NCBI RefSeq assembly: GCF_020882015.2 | Contig: NZ_CP086555.2 | Coordinates: 558,001 to 622,000, forward strand | DNA length: 64,000 nt | Source: Candidatus Borrelia undatumii | GTDB taxonomy: Bacteria > Spirochaetota > Spirochaetia > Borreliales > Borreliaceae | Reading direction: 5' to 3' | Part shown: piece by piece, positions 33,499 through 43,641 of the stretch | Numbering within the stretch: position 1 is the stretch's first letter | How the letters are laid out: every line of letters begins with the position of its first letter | The notes under the pieces: generated by a model | Database searches by the model: none | Seen by the model: the letters and a program-made list of their open reading frames with translations, nothing else | Told to the model about the DNA's origin: nothing | Program-made: the position numbers and the translations under genes

Positions 33499-34566
33499 AT
33501 GCATAAGTACAAGGTCTCTGTGATTATTTGCTTTTTTAATTCAGATAAAACTCTTGAATCGATAATCAAAGATGCCGTTAATCAAACATTAAGGGATAAA
33601 GAGATTATATTGGTAAACGATGGTTCTTACGATAATAGTTTACAAATAGCTCAAAAGTATACAGACAGGTATGATTTTATAAAAATTGTTAATCAAAAAA
33701 ATATGGGAATAGCTGCCTCTAGGAATAATGGGTTTGAAAATGCTCAAGGAGAATATGTAGTTTATTGGGATAGTGACGATTCAGTTGAAAGTACCATGCT
33801 TGAAGTATTATACAATAGGGCTAAGGCAGATAATTCAGATGTTGTTTGTTCTCAATTCTACATTTATTTTCTTGCCAGAAATATTAAAAGAAAATCTTTA
33901 CTACCCTTTCCCAATTATCCAATAACTGGGAGAGAAGCTTTTGAAAATTTATTATCGACTGTCTTTGCTAGTTTTTCTAGGAAAAATTTCGTTGTGGGTA
34001 CCTTGTGGGATAAACTCATCAGAAGGGATTTGATTTTAAATAATAATATTAGACTACACAGCGTAGTGTTAGAAGATATAGTGTTTTTGGTTCATGTTTT
34101 TTTAAAGGCGGGTAGGGTTTCTTTTGTTAATAATTATTTCTACACTAATTTTCAAAGGATAGGAAGTGCCAGTTCTTCAATTAGTGTAATAAGTAGAGCT
34201 GGTAGTACTTTTGAGGCGATAGAAACTTTACTAAGAGATGAGAAAATTTTTGAAAAATATTTTGAGCTTTATAAAAAATTTTATTTACAGCTTTATTATT
34301 TTATTTCCTTTAAACAGATTTACATTGTGGTCTGGAGCATTAAGGATCGGCTTGTATATAGAGCCTATAAGGCAAAACTTGTCTCTGTTCTTAATGAAGT
34401 CAAATGTCATGAAGAGTTTAGGGAGTATTATGCAAGCCTTCAGAGTTCTTCAGGATTGAACGGTATTCAAATCTTGCCAAGAGTTATGCTGAGGGTGTGG
34501 GATGTTAGCTCAGCATTCTATGTTAATTTTGCTATATTTGTCTATAGAGTTTTTTTAAAAAATTAA
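33499..34566 (+). CDS. family 2 glycosyltransferase
   Basis: GT-A fold enzyme: N-terminal KVSVIICFFNSDKTL, VNDGSYDNS (nucleotide-sugar phosphate contact), KNMGIAASRNNGF and the metal-binding YWDSDDS. 355 residues, with an additional C-terminal helical part (from about residue 230) rich in aromatic residues that may touch membrane. It likely adds a sugar to a membrane lipid or other cell-surface acceptor; the donor cannot be told. The frame opens at 33430, but ATG 33499 with GGGAGG five bases upstream is preferred. The ABC-transporter pair follows; whether it is linked functionally is unclear. Confidence 0.85.
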   Translation: MHKYKVSVIICFFNSDKTLESIIKDAVNQTLRDKEIILVNDGSYDNSLQIAQKYTDRYDFIKIVNQKNMGIAASRNNGFENAQGEYVVYWDSDDSVESTMLEVLYNRAKADNSDVVCSQFYIYFLARNIKRKSLLPFPNYPITGREAFENLLSTVFASFSRKNFVVGTLWDKLIRRDLILNNNIRLHSVVLEDIVFLVHVFLKAGRVSFVNNYFYTNFQRIGSASSSISVISRAGSTFEAIETLLRDEKIFEKYFELYKKFYLQLYYFISFKQIYIVVWSIKDRLVYRAYKAKLVSVLNEVKCHEEFREYYASLQSSSGLNGIQILPRVMLRVWDVSSAFYVNFAIFVYRVFLKN

Positions 34567-34618
34567 TGTTTCTTGTAGTCAGCTTCAATTTGTCTTGATT
34601 AATGGTAGGAGAATTTAG

Positions 34619-35434
34619 GTGATGCTGGAGTGTTTGGATGTATGCTTTTCTTATGACAGGTGTGAGGTTTACTCAGATTTGAATTTGGCTTTTTCAAAGC
34701 CGCAGACTTATTTAATTCTAGGTAAAAATGGAGTGGGTAAGACTACTCTGCTAAAACTTATTAGTGGCCTTTTAAATCCGACTAAAGGAAGTATTATGTT
34801 TAATTCTTTAAATGTTTTTCCAAGAAATCCTTTAAACTTAGAAAATTTATTTTTTGTTCCTGAAGAATTTAAGTTACCAAATGTTTCTTTGGATGACTAT
34901 CGTAGTTCTTTACATAGATTTTATCCAAACTTTGAAGAAGAAAGTTTTAGGGAATGTCTATTGAAATTTGAGCTAGACATTAATCTTCAGTTTTCATCTT
35001 CTTCATATGGCCAGAAGAAAAAGAGCATTATTGCTTTAGCTATTGCTACCAATGTTCCTGTTTTGATATTTGACGAGCCCACAAATGGGCTTGATATCGC
35101 TTCGAAGAATGTTTTCAGAAGTGTTATAGGTGGTTTAAAAAATAGGATGGTCTTTATTACAGGACATAATGTCAGAGATTTGGTTGATATAGTAGACCAT
35201 TTAACTATTATTGATGATAAAAATGTTCTTTTTTCAAATTCAGTTTCTTATATCAATGAGAACTATAGGGTTAAGAGCGTGGATAAGTTAAGTGGGGAAG
35301 AGCTTTATTATGAGGAAATAAGGGATGGATTTAAAGCACTTTATTTTGAAAGTGAGACTTGTACTAATAATGAGGTTGACCTTGAGTTTTTCTTTCTATA
35401 CGTGACCAGTAGTAAGGGGTTGGCAGATGTTTAG
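34619..35434 (+). CDS. ABC transporter ATP-binding protein
   Basis: 271 residues. Walker A is ILGKNGVGKTTLLKLISGL, the signature region SSSSYGQKKKSIIALAIA (a slightly degenerate LSGGQ), and Walker B VLIFDEPTNGLD, followed by H-loop TGHNVRDL. The C-terminal 60 residues are acidic and unlike importer ATPases. It overlaps the next membrane protein gene by eight bases, so the pair is probably an exporter or membrane-remodelling ABC system of the ABC-2 type. GTG 34619 or the adjacent ATG 34622 is the start, AGGAG lying 7-10 bases upstream. Equivalent to BB0573. Confidence 0.9.
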   Translation: MMLECLDVCFSYDRCEVYSDLNLAFSKPQTYLILGKNGVGKTTLLKLISGLLNPTKGSIMFNSLNVFPRNPLNLENLFFVPEEFKLPNVSLDDYRSSLHRFYPNFEEESFRECLLKFELDINLQFSSSSYGQKKKSIIALAIATNVPVLIFDEPTNGLDIASKNVFRSVIGGLKNRMVFITGHNVRDLVDIVDHLTIIDDKNVLFSNSVSYINENYRVKSVDKLSGEELYYEEIRDGFKALYFESETCTNNEVDLEFFFLYVTSSKGLADV

Positions 35435-36272
35435 TTTGAAAAGATTTTCTATGCTTGTTAATATGGATTTTGTTTATAACAAAAGACTATATCTTTACTA
35501 CTCTATGTCAATCTTTTGTGTCTTCAATTTGATACATCTCTTTTTAAGGTTTTATTATGATTTTAGTTTAACTGATATTCCGACTATTGATGGAATCATG
35601 TTTTTATTTTTTGCCTCCTCCTACGTTGTGTCTATATATATGATGTTTGATCATTATAGGTTGATTCATGATCCACTCTCAAGTGTGTTTTATTTATCTC
35701 TGCCCGTATCAACTCCAGAGAGGTATTTTTTTGTTTTGTTTAAGTTTTTATTTGCGTTTCCGTTGTTTTTAATTCTTTGTTATTACTTAAGTCTCAATTT
35801 TGCTGTGTTACTGGATAATGTTTTTTTTAAAGAGATTAAGGCGGATTTTTTTTCTTTAGGTTTTCTTTTTGGATTTTTAAGAATAACTTATGTCAATTAT
35901 TTAATGGCTTTTCCTATATTTTTAATGTCCAGGCTTTTATTTAAAAGTTATCCCTTTTTAAGGGCTGTAGTTATAAGTGTCTTGTTTTATATCTTATTGG
36001 AAGCTTTTTTCAGTTTTGTTATATTTTTTACGGACAAAAATTTGTTTAAAGTAGCATATAAGTTTAGTGTTTCAAATAAGGGGGGCTATCTATTTTTGTT
36101 TAGGGTTAGTTCCATGTTTTTTTCAGTTTTGTTATACTTCCTTGCGTATTTCGTGCTCAATAATTTGGGAAATCCAAACAGTAAAACCAGTTTGGTAATT
36201 TTGTTGGGATTAATTTCTCTTTTCTTCTTGTTATCCCTTTTAATAGTGGCGTCTCTAGCACTACTACACTAG
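35427..36272 (+). CDS. ABC transporter permease, six membrane segments
   Basis: 281 residues, almost wholly hydrophobic. Around six transmembrane helices are visible (about 22-42, 54-75, 95-120, 145-170, 185-210, 255-280), with aromatic-rich edges. No recognisable catalytic motif, as expected for ABC-2 type permeases. It starts inside the end of the ATPase gene, so the two are translationally coupled and form one transporter of unknown substrate. Equivalent to BB0574. The long inverted repeat at 36292-36331 follows 20 bases after its stop. Confidence 0.8.
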   Translation: MFSLKRFSMLVNMDFVYNKRLYLYYSMSIFCVFNLIHLFLRFYYDFSLTDIPTIDGIMFLFFASSYVVSIYMMFDHYRLIHDPLSSVFYLSLPVSTPERYFFVLFKFLFAFPLFLILCYYLSLNFAVLLDNVFFKEIKADFFSLGFLFGFLRITYVNYLMAFPIFLMSRLLFKSYPFLRAVVISVLFYILLEAFFSFVIFFTDKNLFKVAYKFSVSNKGGYLFLFRVSSMFFSVLLYFLAYFVLNNLGNPNSKTSLVILLGLISLFFLLSLLIVASLALLH

Positions 36273-36291
36273 ATGCCCAACTCGTTAATCT

Positions 36292-36331
36292 TTGAGTATA
36301 TATATAATCTTTTACGATTATATATACTCAA
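36292..36331. repeat. long A+T-rich inverted repeat between permease gene and pyrG
   Basis: TTGAGTATATATATAATC (36292-36309), loop TTTTAC, then GATTATATATACTCAA (36316-36331) form a 16-pair stem with a two-base bulge. No U-run follows on either strand, so it is not a standard terminator. It lies 64 bases before pyrG and could be an operator, an RNA processing site or a cruciform. Confidence 0.85.
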
Positions 36332-36395
36332 AAATGTGCTACGTCAAGGTGTTACATGAGAACTTAGCGTTTTAATTTTTTTAGGGGGAGTTTTA

Positions 36396-37994
36396 ATGAA
36401 AAATAATCTAAAGATTTTAGTGATAACAGGGGGCGTGATCTCTGGTATAGGGAAGGGGGTTACCTCGGCAAGTATTGCAAGGTTGTTTAGGGACAATTTA
36501 AAGATAACACCAATTAAATGTGATGGGTATTTAAATACGGATCCTGGCACTATTAATCCTGTTGAACATGGAGAGGTTTTTGTTCTTGATGATGGCGGAG
36601 AGGTTGACATGGATTTTGGACATTATGAGAGATTTTTGAATTTGAATGCTAGGTCTAATTGGAACATTACGATGGGCAAAATATATAAAAATATTATTGA
36701 GAATGAGAGACGTGGCAAATATTTGGGGCGAACTGTACAGCTTATTCCCCATGTTACTGATGAAATAAAGGATACAATTTTTACAATTGCCAAAGAGGAG
36801 TGCAGTGAACTTTTAGTTATCGAAATAGGTGGCACCGTAGGAGATATGGAAAATATTTTGTTTATTGAGGCTATGAGACAAATAAGATATGAACTTGGGA
36901 GCGATAGTATTGCTTTCATTCATTTAACTTATGTGCCAAGTCCTGTGGGGATTAATGAGCAAAAATCTAAACCTACTCAACAAAGTGTAAAGACACTTAA
37001 CAAAGCTGGAATTTTTCCAGATTTAATTATTGCAAGAAGTTCTCAGCTTTTGACAAAGCAAATAAGACAAAAAATAGCTATGTTTTGTAACGTAGATACT
37101 ACCTCTATTATTGACAATACAGATGTTGCAACTATCTATGAAATTCCTCTCTCTTTTTATAAACAGGGATTACATGAAATTTTGGGGGCTAGGTTTAAAA
37201 TCAATATTAATCCTAAGATAGAAGAGCTTGATAGATTGGTGGGTGTAATAAAGGGAAATCTTGTATCTCCTAGTAGAATAATCAAGATTGCTATTTGTGG
37301 CAAATATGCCGAACTTGGGGATTCTTATGCATCAATATTTGAATCTTTAACTCATGTATCTGCGAATTTAGATGTTTTGATTAAAACAACTATAATTGAT
37401 AGTACCAATTTTGATGAAGAAGTTTTAAGAGGCGTAGATGGTCTTGTGGTTCCTGGTGGTTTTGGGAGTAGGGGGTATGATGGTAAAATTCTTGCAATTA
37501 GATATGCAAGAGAACACAATATTCCTTTTCTTGGTATTTGTCTTGGCATGCAGCTTGCAGTTATTGAATTTGCTAGGAATGTTTGTGGAATACTTGATGC
37601 TGATACTGAGGAAAATTTTGAGGGTAATTTTACAGGAAGTCCTGTTATTCACCTGTTGCCTGAACAAAAAGCATTAAAAGATAAAGGAGCTACGATGCGG
37701 CTTGGAGGTTATCCTGTGGTTTTGGAAAAGGATACGATAGCTTTTAAACTTTATGGAAAGGATAAAATTATTGAAAGGTTTAGACACAGATATGAAGTCA
37801 ATAATGACTATCTTGATGTGTTTAGGAGTAATGGACTTATTGTCTCTGGATTTTCTGAGGATTTTAAAATGGTAAAAATAGTGGAAATACAAAAGAATAA
37901 GTTTTTTGTGGCCTGTCAGTTTCATCCTGAGCTTATTACAAGGTTGGAAAGTCCTTCGAAGCTCTTTTTGGGATTAGTTGAAGCTTGTCTTTAA
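36396..37994 (+). CDS. pyrG: CTP synthase
   Basis: Amidates UTP to CTP using glutamine. The N-terminal synthetase domain has [20 protein letters not shown] (P-loop), [20 protein letters not shown] and [11 protein letters not shown]; the C-terminal glutamine amidotransferase has the catalytic Cys in [18 protein letters not shown] and His-Glu in QFHPELITR. 532 residues, standard length. With pyrH and prs in this window it forms part of the pyrimidine supply. The preceding gap includes a long inverted repeat. The gene ends 134 bases before a hypothetical gene. Confidence 0.96.
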   Translation: MKNNLKILVITGGVISGIGKGVTSASIARLFRDNLKITPIKCDGYLNTDPGTINPVEHGEVFVLDDGGEVDMDFGHYERFLNLNARSNWNITMGKIYKNIIENERRGKYLGRTVQLIPHVTDEIKDTIFTIAKEECSELLVIEIGGTVGDMENILFIEAMRQIRYELGSDSIAFIHLTYVPSPVGINEQKSKPTQQSVKTLNKAGIFPDLIIARSSQLLTKQIRQKIAMFCNVDTTSIIDNTDVATIYEIPLSFYKQGLHEILGARFKININPKIEELDRLVGVIKGNLVSPSRIIKIAICGKYAELGDSYASIFESLTHVSANLDVLIKTTIIDSTNFDEEVLRGVDGLVVPGGFGSRGYDGKILAIRYAREHNIPFLGICLGMQLAVIEFARNVCGILDADTEENFEGNFTGSPVIHLLPEQKALKDKGATMRLGGYPVVLEKDTIAFKLYGKDKIIERFRHRYEVNNDYLDVFRSNGLIVSGFSEDFKMVKIVEIQKNKFFVACQFHPELITRLESPSKLFLGLVEACL

Positions 37995-38058
37995 TGATCT
38001 TTAACAATTCATTGTAAAGTACTTGCAATTTAGGGTAAGTATGATACTCATTTATTCC

Positions 38059-38087
38059 TTTAATATATTGCAGAGATTTAATATAAT
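38059..38087 (+). promoter_or_regulatory. weak promoter candidate for the 38129 gene
   Basis: A consensus TATAAT (38082-38087) with a poor -35 TTTAAT (38059-38064) at 17-base spacing. It lies 42 bases before the GTG start of the next gene. Confidence 0.35.
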
Positions 38088-38128
38088 CTGTAGGATATGT
38101 TTTCAGAGAATATTTATTAGGGGGTAGT

Positions 38129-38716
38129 GTGAAAGAGGAAGATATCAAGAAGGCAATCGCAGTGAAAAGATTAGTCAAATACTTTTTTGATGAGCTTAAA
38201 TATAGAATGAAAATACCCTGCTTGAGGCAGATCAATAAAGAGATGAGTACAAAATACATACTTCTTAACCTTTTCAGGAAGATAGCAAATCTTCCGTTTA
38301 ATAAAAAATATGAAATTGAAGAACAGCTTCCTCTTGATATTGCTGGGAAAATAGTGCAGACTGACGCAGCTCTTATTAAGAGATTGGATTATGAAAGGTG
38401 CGTTATTATTGGTGTTGTTGAAGCCAAAACGGATCAGAGTGACCTTGACTATGATCTTGAGAGATTTTTCCTTCAGGGCAATAAAGTTAATGTCCTTTTT
38501 TGGCAGCCAAAAAGAGTTGTCTTGAAGCAGAATGAGGAATTGATTACGTTAGAATCAGATGATATTTTTAGATTTGATAACGATTTTTATTTACCAGAAG
38601 TGAAAGCGAAGCTAGAGGATTTCATTGGTGTTTTTATGCGGTTTTTTTCCTATGAAGATGTTTTGTTTGAATTTAATAAAGTTAAGGGCAAATATTCTTT
38701 AGCCAAGAATAACTGA
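38129..38716 (+). CDS. hypothetical protein with possible restriction-type (PD-(D/E)XK-like) fold
   Basis: 195 residues, start GTG 38129 with GGGGG four bases upstream. Basic N-terminus, then a strand-turn pattern around residues 65-110: GKIVQTDAALIKR, then VIIGVVEAKTDQSDLDYDLERFF-like. EAK after a hydrophobic strand, preceded about 20 residues earlier by an Asp, recalls the D...ExK core of nuclease folds and the HsdR N-terminal domain; WQPKRVVL could be a following strand. That is a by-eye resemblance only. No methylase or specificity gene is nearby. Equivalent to BB0576, annotated hypothetical. Confidence 0.5.
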   Translation: MKEEDIKKAIAVKRLVKYFFDELKYRMKIPCLRQINKEMSTKYILLNLFRKIANLPFNKKYEIEEQLPLDIAGKIVQTDAALIKRLDYERCVIIGVVEAKTDQSDLDYDLERFFLQGNKVNVLFWQPKRVVLKQNEELITLESDDIFRFDNDFYLPEVKAKLEDFIGVFMRFFSYEDVLFEFNKVKGKYSLAKNN

Positions 38717-38860
38717 GATATCTTACTTAACGAGGATAAAGTTTTTTGCAGAATATTATCATATGTTTTGGATGGATATTGCTTCATGAGTTGGTCGGTG
38801 TGGCTAGCTTGTGAGGTTGCTGTGTTATTTAAAAATCGTTGGGGTGAGCTATTTTAGCAT

Positions 38861-38891
38861 TTGTAGGAAAAAATTGTTTTTGCGGTAGAAT
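38861..38891 (+). promoter_or_regulatory. promoter-like sequence immediately before mcp1
   Basis: TTGTAG (38861-38866) and TAGAAT (38886-38891) with 19-base spacing; the -10 ends only seven bases before the ATG at 38899, and no ribosome site is visible. This would make the transcript nearly leaderless. Confidence 0.35.
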
Positions 38892-38898
38892 TTCTTTT

Positions 38899-40074
38899 AT
38901 GCAAAAATTTTCGTTTTTTAATAAAAAAAAAGCTAGTTCAGTTGAGGAGCCTGGTTCTTCAGGAGGTATTGCGGACAAGAAGAAAGATCTTCATGTATAT
39001 GAGTACAAGGCTCCGGTTAAAGAGTTAGTAAAGGGATTTTATCATACTAAGGCTTCTGTTAGTAGTGTGGTGCTTGGTATGGGGTTTTTATACAAAAATA
39101 TCTTTGCTAATTTTGATAATCTTGATGAAATGTTTGAGGTGCTTATTAAAATGACTAACGAAGCACGTAGTCAGGTGAGTCTTGTTTTTAGCAGTATCGA
39201 GGATATCAGCAAGGAGAAGTTGAAAAAGATTACTGCTATTATTGTGGGTGTTCAGGAAAGCTTGGAGACAATAAATAGCTTTTTGGGGGCAACCAATATG
39301 ATTTCTCTTAATGCTAAGCTTGAAGCAGCTAGAGCAAAGGAGTATGGTAAGGGCTTTGCCGTTGTTGCTGATGAGATTAAGCGTCTATCAGATCAAGCAA
39401 AGAGCCTTGTGAATATGATTTCTGTTAAGGAAATTGAGACGGTTTCCAGAGATTTAATTTCTGAGAATGTTAGGGATCTACAGTTGGATATCGATAAATT
39501 TTTCTCAAGTTTTCTTGAAGAACTTGGTTCCCTTAATAGTTTGTTTAAGCATTTTGTTGAGCAGAAGGTTCAGTTTTCAACATTGGTTGATGACCTTGAA
39601 AGTATTGAAGCTAGTATTTATTGCTTAACAAGAAGCTGTGATTCTTTGTCTTGTTCTGATACTTTTATGTATTCTAATGACGAATTTTTGAAGGAGTTGG
39701 AATTTATAGTTTCAGAACAGATGTCCTGGATTGATGTTTTAAAGCTGATTGTAGAAAATAGGAGGTGTATGGCTATTCAAACAGAACCCATGAAGCATGG
39801 GTTTGGGTTATTTTATAAGGGACTTTCGCCTAAACATGCCGATATTAAGGTAATTTGGGGGGATGTTTATTCTTATTATTTAAATATGCATAAGTTGGCC
39901 GTTGATATACTGAAGATATTTACAAGAGATGATTTTGACGATGATGATTTGAAGAAAGCGGGAGAATTTTTATCTCAAGCGGAGGGTATCTCAGAGGAAA
40001 TTATTAAGAAACTTGAGTATGTTAAAAATAAAGTATTTGAATTGGATAACAGAGGCATTAATATTTTTATATAA
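38899..40074 (+). CDS. mcp1: soluble chemoreceptor-like protein (Mcp1)
   Basis: 391 residues with no transmembrane segment or periplasmic domain. A short N-terminal region (residues 1-40, Lys/Ser-rich) precedes a helical section; residues about 125-175 carry the chemoreceptor tip [37 protein letters not shown]. The rest is helical (170-390) with a conserved-looking hydrophobic region and an acidic end. It is therefore a cytoplasmic receptor or sensory protein; the sensed signal is unknown. Position matches BB0578, annotated mcp-1. No good ribosome binding site; a TAGAAT hexamer ends just seven bases upstream. Confidence 0.85.
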   Translation: MQKFSFFNKKKASSVEEPGSSGGIADKKKDLHVYEYKAPVKELVKGFYHTKASVSSVVLGMGFLYKNIFANFDNLDEMFEVLIKMTNEARSQVSLVFSSIEDISKEKLKKITAIIVGVQESLETINSFLGATNMISLNAKLEAARAKEYGKGFAVVADEIKRLSDQAKSLVNMISVKEIETVSRDLISENVRDLQLDIDKFFSSFLEELGSLNSLFKHFVEQKVQFSTLVDDLESIEASIYCLTRSCDSLSCSDTFMYSNDEFLKELEFIVSEQMSWIDVLKLIVENRRCMAIQTEPMKHGFGLFYKGLSPKHADIKVIWGDVYSYYLNMHKLAVDILKIFTRDDFDDDDLKKAGEFLSQAEGISEEIIKKLEYVKNKVFELDNRGINIFI

Positions 40075-40119
40075 TTTGGTTTCCTTAATGTTCCTGCATG
40101 AATGTGTTGGGTAATTTAG

Positions 40120-40147
40120 TTGATGTTTTTTCGGGTTAGAGTATAAT
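40120..40147 (+). promoter_or_regulatory. sigma-70 promoter for dnaE
   Basis: TTGATG (40120-40125), 16 bases, then consensus TATAAT (40142-40147). Predicted start near 40154, about 12 bases before TTG 40166 and about 30 before ATG 40184. Confidence 0.55.
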
Positions 40148-40165
40148 CTATTAAAGGTTAGATTT

Positions 40166-43100
40166 TTGTGGAATGAGTTGGGTATGAGTTTGAGGGCTAA
40201 ATTTGTTCATTTGCATGTTCATTCGGATTATTCTCTTTTAGATGGTGCTGCTCATGTTACGGGTATCGTTGCAAAGGCAAAAGAACATGGTATGTCGCAT
40301 ATTGCATTAACGGATCATGGCAATCTTTTTGGTGCTGTTAGGTTTTACAAAGAAGCAAGGAAGGTGGGGATAAAACCTATAATTGGTATTGAGGCGTATA
40401 TGTCTAGCATGTCGAAGCATATAAGAAAGAACGATGATTTAGGAAAGCCTTCTTACCATTTAATTCTTCTTGCTAAAAATGAGATAGGCTATAGGAATTT
40501 ATTAAAACTTACAAGTATTTCTTATCTGGAGGGATTTTATTATCGTCCCAGGATAGATAAGGGTGACATTGAGAAGTATTCTGAAGGCCTTGTTTGTACA
40601 TCTGCTTGTATTGGTGGGATTATTCCTCAGTTAATTATGGCAAATAGATTTGAAGATGCAAAGAATGAAATTCTTTGGTTTAAAAGCGTTTTTGGGGATG
40701 ATTTTTATCTAGAACTTCAGCGACATGGGATTAGGCAGCAGGACATTGTTAATGAAAAATTGATTGCTTTTTCTAGGGAACTTAATGTTGCGCTGACTGT
40801 GTCTAATGATTCTCATTATGTGAATAAGGAGGAATCAACTGCTCAGGATATTATTGTTTGCATTGGTACAGGGGCTAAAAGAAGCGATTCTAATAGACTC
40901 AAGATGGAGACCAATGAGTTTTATCTTAAGTCTCAGGAAGAGATGTGTGAACTTTTTAAAGATTTACCAGAAGCTTTGGAGAATACTGTCAGAATTGCGG
41001 AAAAATGTAATTATTTTGAGATAACGTTCCCGGGCCCTATTTTTCCTGAGTATGGGGTGCCTGATGGGTTTAATACGTTAGGTCAATATTTGGAGAGCTT
41101 AACCATTGAAGGGCTAGAGTTTAGATATGGAAGCCTAACGAAGAGTATTAAAGAGCGTGCTTTGTACGAGCTATCAACAATAATTAGGATGGGATTTGAG
41201 ACTTATTTTTTAATTGTTTGGGATTTTATCAAGTTTGCACATGATAACGATATCCCCGTCGGGCCTGGACGCGGGTCTGGGGCGGGTTCAATTGTCGCTT
41301 ATGCTTTAAGAATTACAGATATTGACCCTTTGAAATATAATCTTCTTTTTGAAAGATTCCTAAATCCTGAGCGTGTGTCTATGCCTGATTTTGATATTGA
41401 CTTTTGTTTTGAGCGCAGAGACGAAGTCATAAAGTATGTTACAAGAAAATATGGGGAGGACAGAGTTGCTCAAATAATTACATTTGGAACCTTAAAACCC
41501 AAGGCTGTAGTTAAAGATGTTGGAAGGGTGCTGGATATACCCTTTGCTGAGTCCAATGAGCTTACCAAGCTTATACCCGATGGACCAAAGGTTTCTTTAA
41601 AAGAGGTCTTGGCAGACAAGGCTTTAAAGGGACTTTTTAATAAGAATCCTTTATACAAGGAAATGATGGATGCAGCTCTTGTTCTTGAGGGCATGAATAG
41701 GCATGTTTCAACTCATGCGGCAGGTATTGTGATTTCAAGAGCGCCTTTAACAGAGTATGTACCGCTTTACAAAGATTATAAACAAAATACTGTTTCTACG
41801 CAGTATACAATGGATTTGTTGGAAGATTGTGGGCTTGTGAAGATGGACTTTCTTGGACTTAAAACGTTAACTTTGATAAAAAACGCAGAGAATCTGATCA
41901 GGATTGTTAATCCTGATTTTAAAATAGATACTATTTCTGACAGTGATGCTAAGACCTTTAGTATGCTTTCTGAAGGGCGTAGCGCTTCTGTTTTTCAATT
42001 TGAGTCGGAGGGTATGCAACAGGTTTTAAGGGAGGCTAAGCCTGACAGTATTGAGGATTTAATAGCTTTAAATGCACTTTATCGACCGGGTCCTATGCAG
42101 TTTATACCTCAATTTATTGCGGCCAAGACGGGAGCTAGGAGGATTAAGTATCCTCATCCAGATTTAAAGGAAGTACTACAACCAACTTACGGGGTTATTG
42201 TTTATCAGGAACAGGTAATGGAGGTTGCAAGGATTATTGGGGGGTTTTCTCTTGGAAAAGCAGATATTTTAAGGCGCGCAATGGGAAAGAAGAAAGAAGA
42301 TGAAATGAATAAGATGAAGGTCGACTTTTTAAAAGGAGCACTTCTTAAGGGCTATGGTGAGGATATTGCAAGTAATATATTTGAACTTTTAAAACCCTTT
42401 GCAGGCTATGGTTTTAATAAATCGCATGCAGCTGCGTATTCCTTAATAGCATATCAGACAGCATATCTTAAGGCTAATTACCCTGAAAGCTTTATGGCAG
42501 CCAACTTAACAAATGAGATTAATAATAGTGAAAAGCTTTCGTATTATATTGAAGAAGCAAAATCTATGGGGATCAATGTTTTAAAACCTGATGTAAATCA
42601 ATCTTTTAAAGAGTTTCGTGTAACAGAGTCAAGCATATCTTATGGTCTTAATGGAATTAAGAACATTGGGGGGATTATGGTTGATTTTGTTGTTGCTGAG
42701 AGAGATAAAAATGGCAGGTATCAATCTTTTGAAGATTTTATCAGAAGGGTGGATGACAAGGTTATAAACAGAAAATTTCTTGAGTCTGGAATAAAGTCTG
42801 GCCTTTTTGATAGTCTTGACCAAAACAGAAGAACGCTTATTGAAAATCTTGATAGATTGTTGGAGGTTGTGTCTAAAGATAAGATTGATAAGAAAATGGG
42901 GCAGAGTAGTTTATTTGGATCTTTTGGAGTTCATAAGGCTGTTCAGGAGGTTTTTCATTATGATTTATTTGAGGAATATTCTTATTCTGATCTTTTAAGA
43001 TTTGAGAAGGAACTTTTAGGTTTTTATGTATCTGGACATCCTCTTGATCCCTATAAAGTTGAAATAGAAAATTTTACAACCTTAAATGTGTTAGAGGAAC

Positions 43101-43627
43101 TTGCTGTTAAAAAAAATAGCATTGTCCAATTTGCTGGCGCTTTAAATTCAATAAAGGTTATACATACCAAGAGGAGTAATGCTAGGATGGCCTTTGGAGC
43201 TATTGAAGATTTTAAAGGTGTAATGGAAATTGTGATTTTTGCTGAAAACTATGAAAGGTACAAGCATTTGCTTATTGAAGGTAGTGTGGTTGGGGTTGTA
43301 GGTAAGCTTAATTTTAGTAGAGATAAATTTTCAATAATTGCTGAGAAAGTGTTAGGGATTGAAGAACTGTCTGTTAATAGGATTAATAGTCTTCATATTA
43401 AATTTTTTAATGAAAGATTAAGTAATTCTGGTCTCCTTTATTCCTTAAAGGATAGGCTCTTTGAGTTTGAAAATAATACTGGATTTGTGCAGATTTATCT
43501 TCATCTGGGCAGTAATGATAGAGATTTGAAGCTAAAAATGAGTTCAATCTTAAATTTTAAGCCGGATGAAGTTATGATTAATGAGTTGAAGAGTCATGAG
43601 ATAGTAGAGGATGTTTGGTTTGATTAG
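40166..43627 (+). CDS. dnaE: DNA polymerase III alpha subunit
   Basis: Replicative polymerase, 1153 residues. PHP domain at the N-terminus (FVHLHVHSDYSLLDGA, HIALTDHGNLFG); catalytic palm with GPGRGSGAGSIVAYALRI and two catalytic aspartates in PDFDIDFCFERR; fingers and the tandem HhH region (FNKSHAAAYSLIAYQTAYL), then OB fold and a C-terminal clamp-binding area near QSSLFGSF. Two starts are possible: TTG 40166 (AAAGG eight bases upstream) and ATG 40184 (MSLRAKFVHLHVH). The family usually begins close to FVHLH, so ATG 40184 may be right. Leading-strand gene with its own strong promoter; yggT follows at once. Confidence 0.97.
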   Translation: MWNELGMSLRAKFVHLHVHSDYSLLDGAAHVTGIVAKAKEHGMSHIALTDHGNLFGAVRFYKEARKVGIKPIIGIEAYMSSMSKHIRKNDDLGKPSYHLILLAKNEIGYRNLLKLTSISYLEGFYYRPRIDKGDIEKYSEGLVCTSACIGGIIPQLIMANRFEDAKNEILWFKSVFGDDFYLELQRHGIRQQDIVNEKLIAFSRELNVALTVSNDSHYVNKEESTAQDIIVCIGTGAKRSDSNRLKMETNEFYLKSQEEMCELFKDLPEALENTVRIAEKCNYFEITFPGPIFPEYGVPDGFNTLGQYLESLTIEGLEFRYGSLTKSIKERALYELSTIIRMGFETYFLIVWDFIKFAHDNDIPVGPGRGSGAGSIVAYALRITDIDPLKYNLLFERFLNPERVSMPDFDIDFCFERRDEVIKYVTRKYGEDRVAQIITFGTLKPKAVVKDVGRVLDIPFAESNELTKLIPDGPKVSLKEVLADKALKGLFNKNPLYKEMMDAALVLEGMNRHVSTHAAGIVISRAPLTEYVPLYKDYKQNTVSTQYTMDLLEDCGLVKMDFLGLKTLTLIKNAENLIRIVNPDFKIDTISDSDAKTFSMLSEGRSASVFQFESEGMQQVLREAKPDSIEDLIALNALYRPGPMQFIPQFIAAKTGARRIKYPHPDLKEVLQPTYGVIVYQEQVMEVARIIGGFSLGKADILRRAMGKKKEDEMNKMKVDFLKGALLKGYGEDIASNIFELLKPFAGYGFNKSHAAAYSLIAYQTAYLKANYPESFMAANLTNEINNSEKLSYYIEEAKSMGINVLKPDVNQSFKEFRVTESSISYGLNGIKNIGGIMVDFVVAERDKNGRYQSFEDFIRRVDDKVINRKFLESGIKSGLFDSLDQNRRTLIENLDRLLEVVSKDKIDKKMGQSSLFGSFGVHKAVQEVFHYDLFEEYSYSDLLRFEKELLGFYVSGHPLDPYKVEIENFTTLNVLEELAVKKNSIVQFAGALNSIKVIHTKRSNARMAFGAIEDFKGVMEIVIFAENYERYKHLLIEGSVVGVVGKLNFSRDKFSIIAEKVLGIEELSVNRINSLHIKFFNERLSNSGLLYSLKDRLFEFENNTGFVQIYLHLGSNDRDLKLKMSSILNFKPDEVMINELKSHEIVEDVWFD

Positions 43628-43641
43628 GAGGATTGATTTTG

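Noticed and set aside
36292-36331. Intrinsic terminator call for the A+T-rich hairpin
   Set aside because: The stem is nearly all A-T and no U-run follows on either strand, so I kept it as an inverted repeat only.
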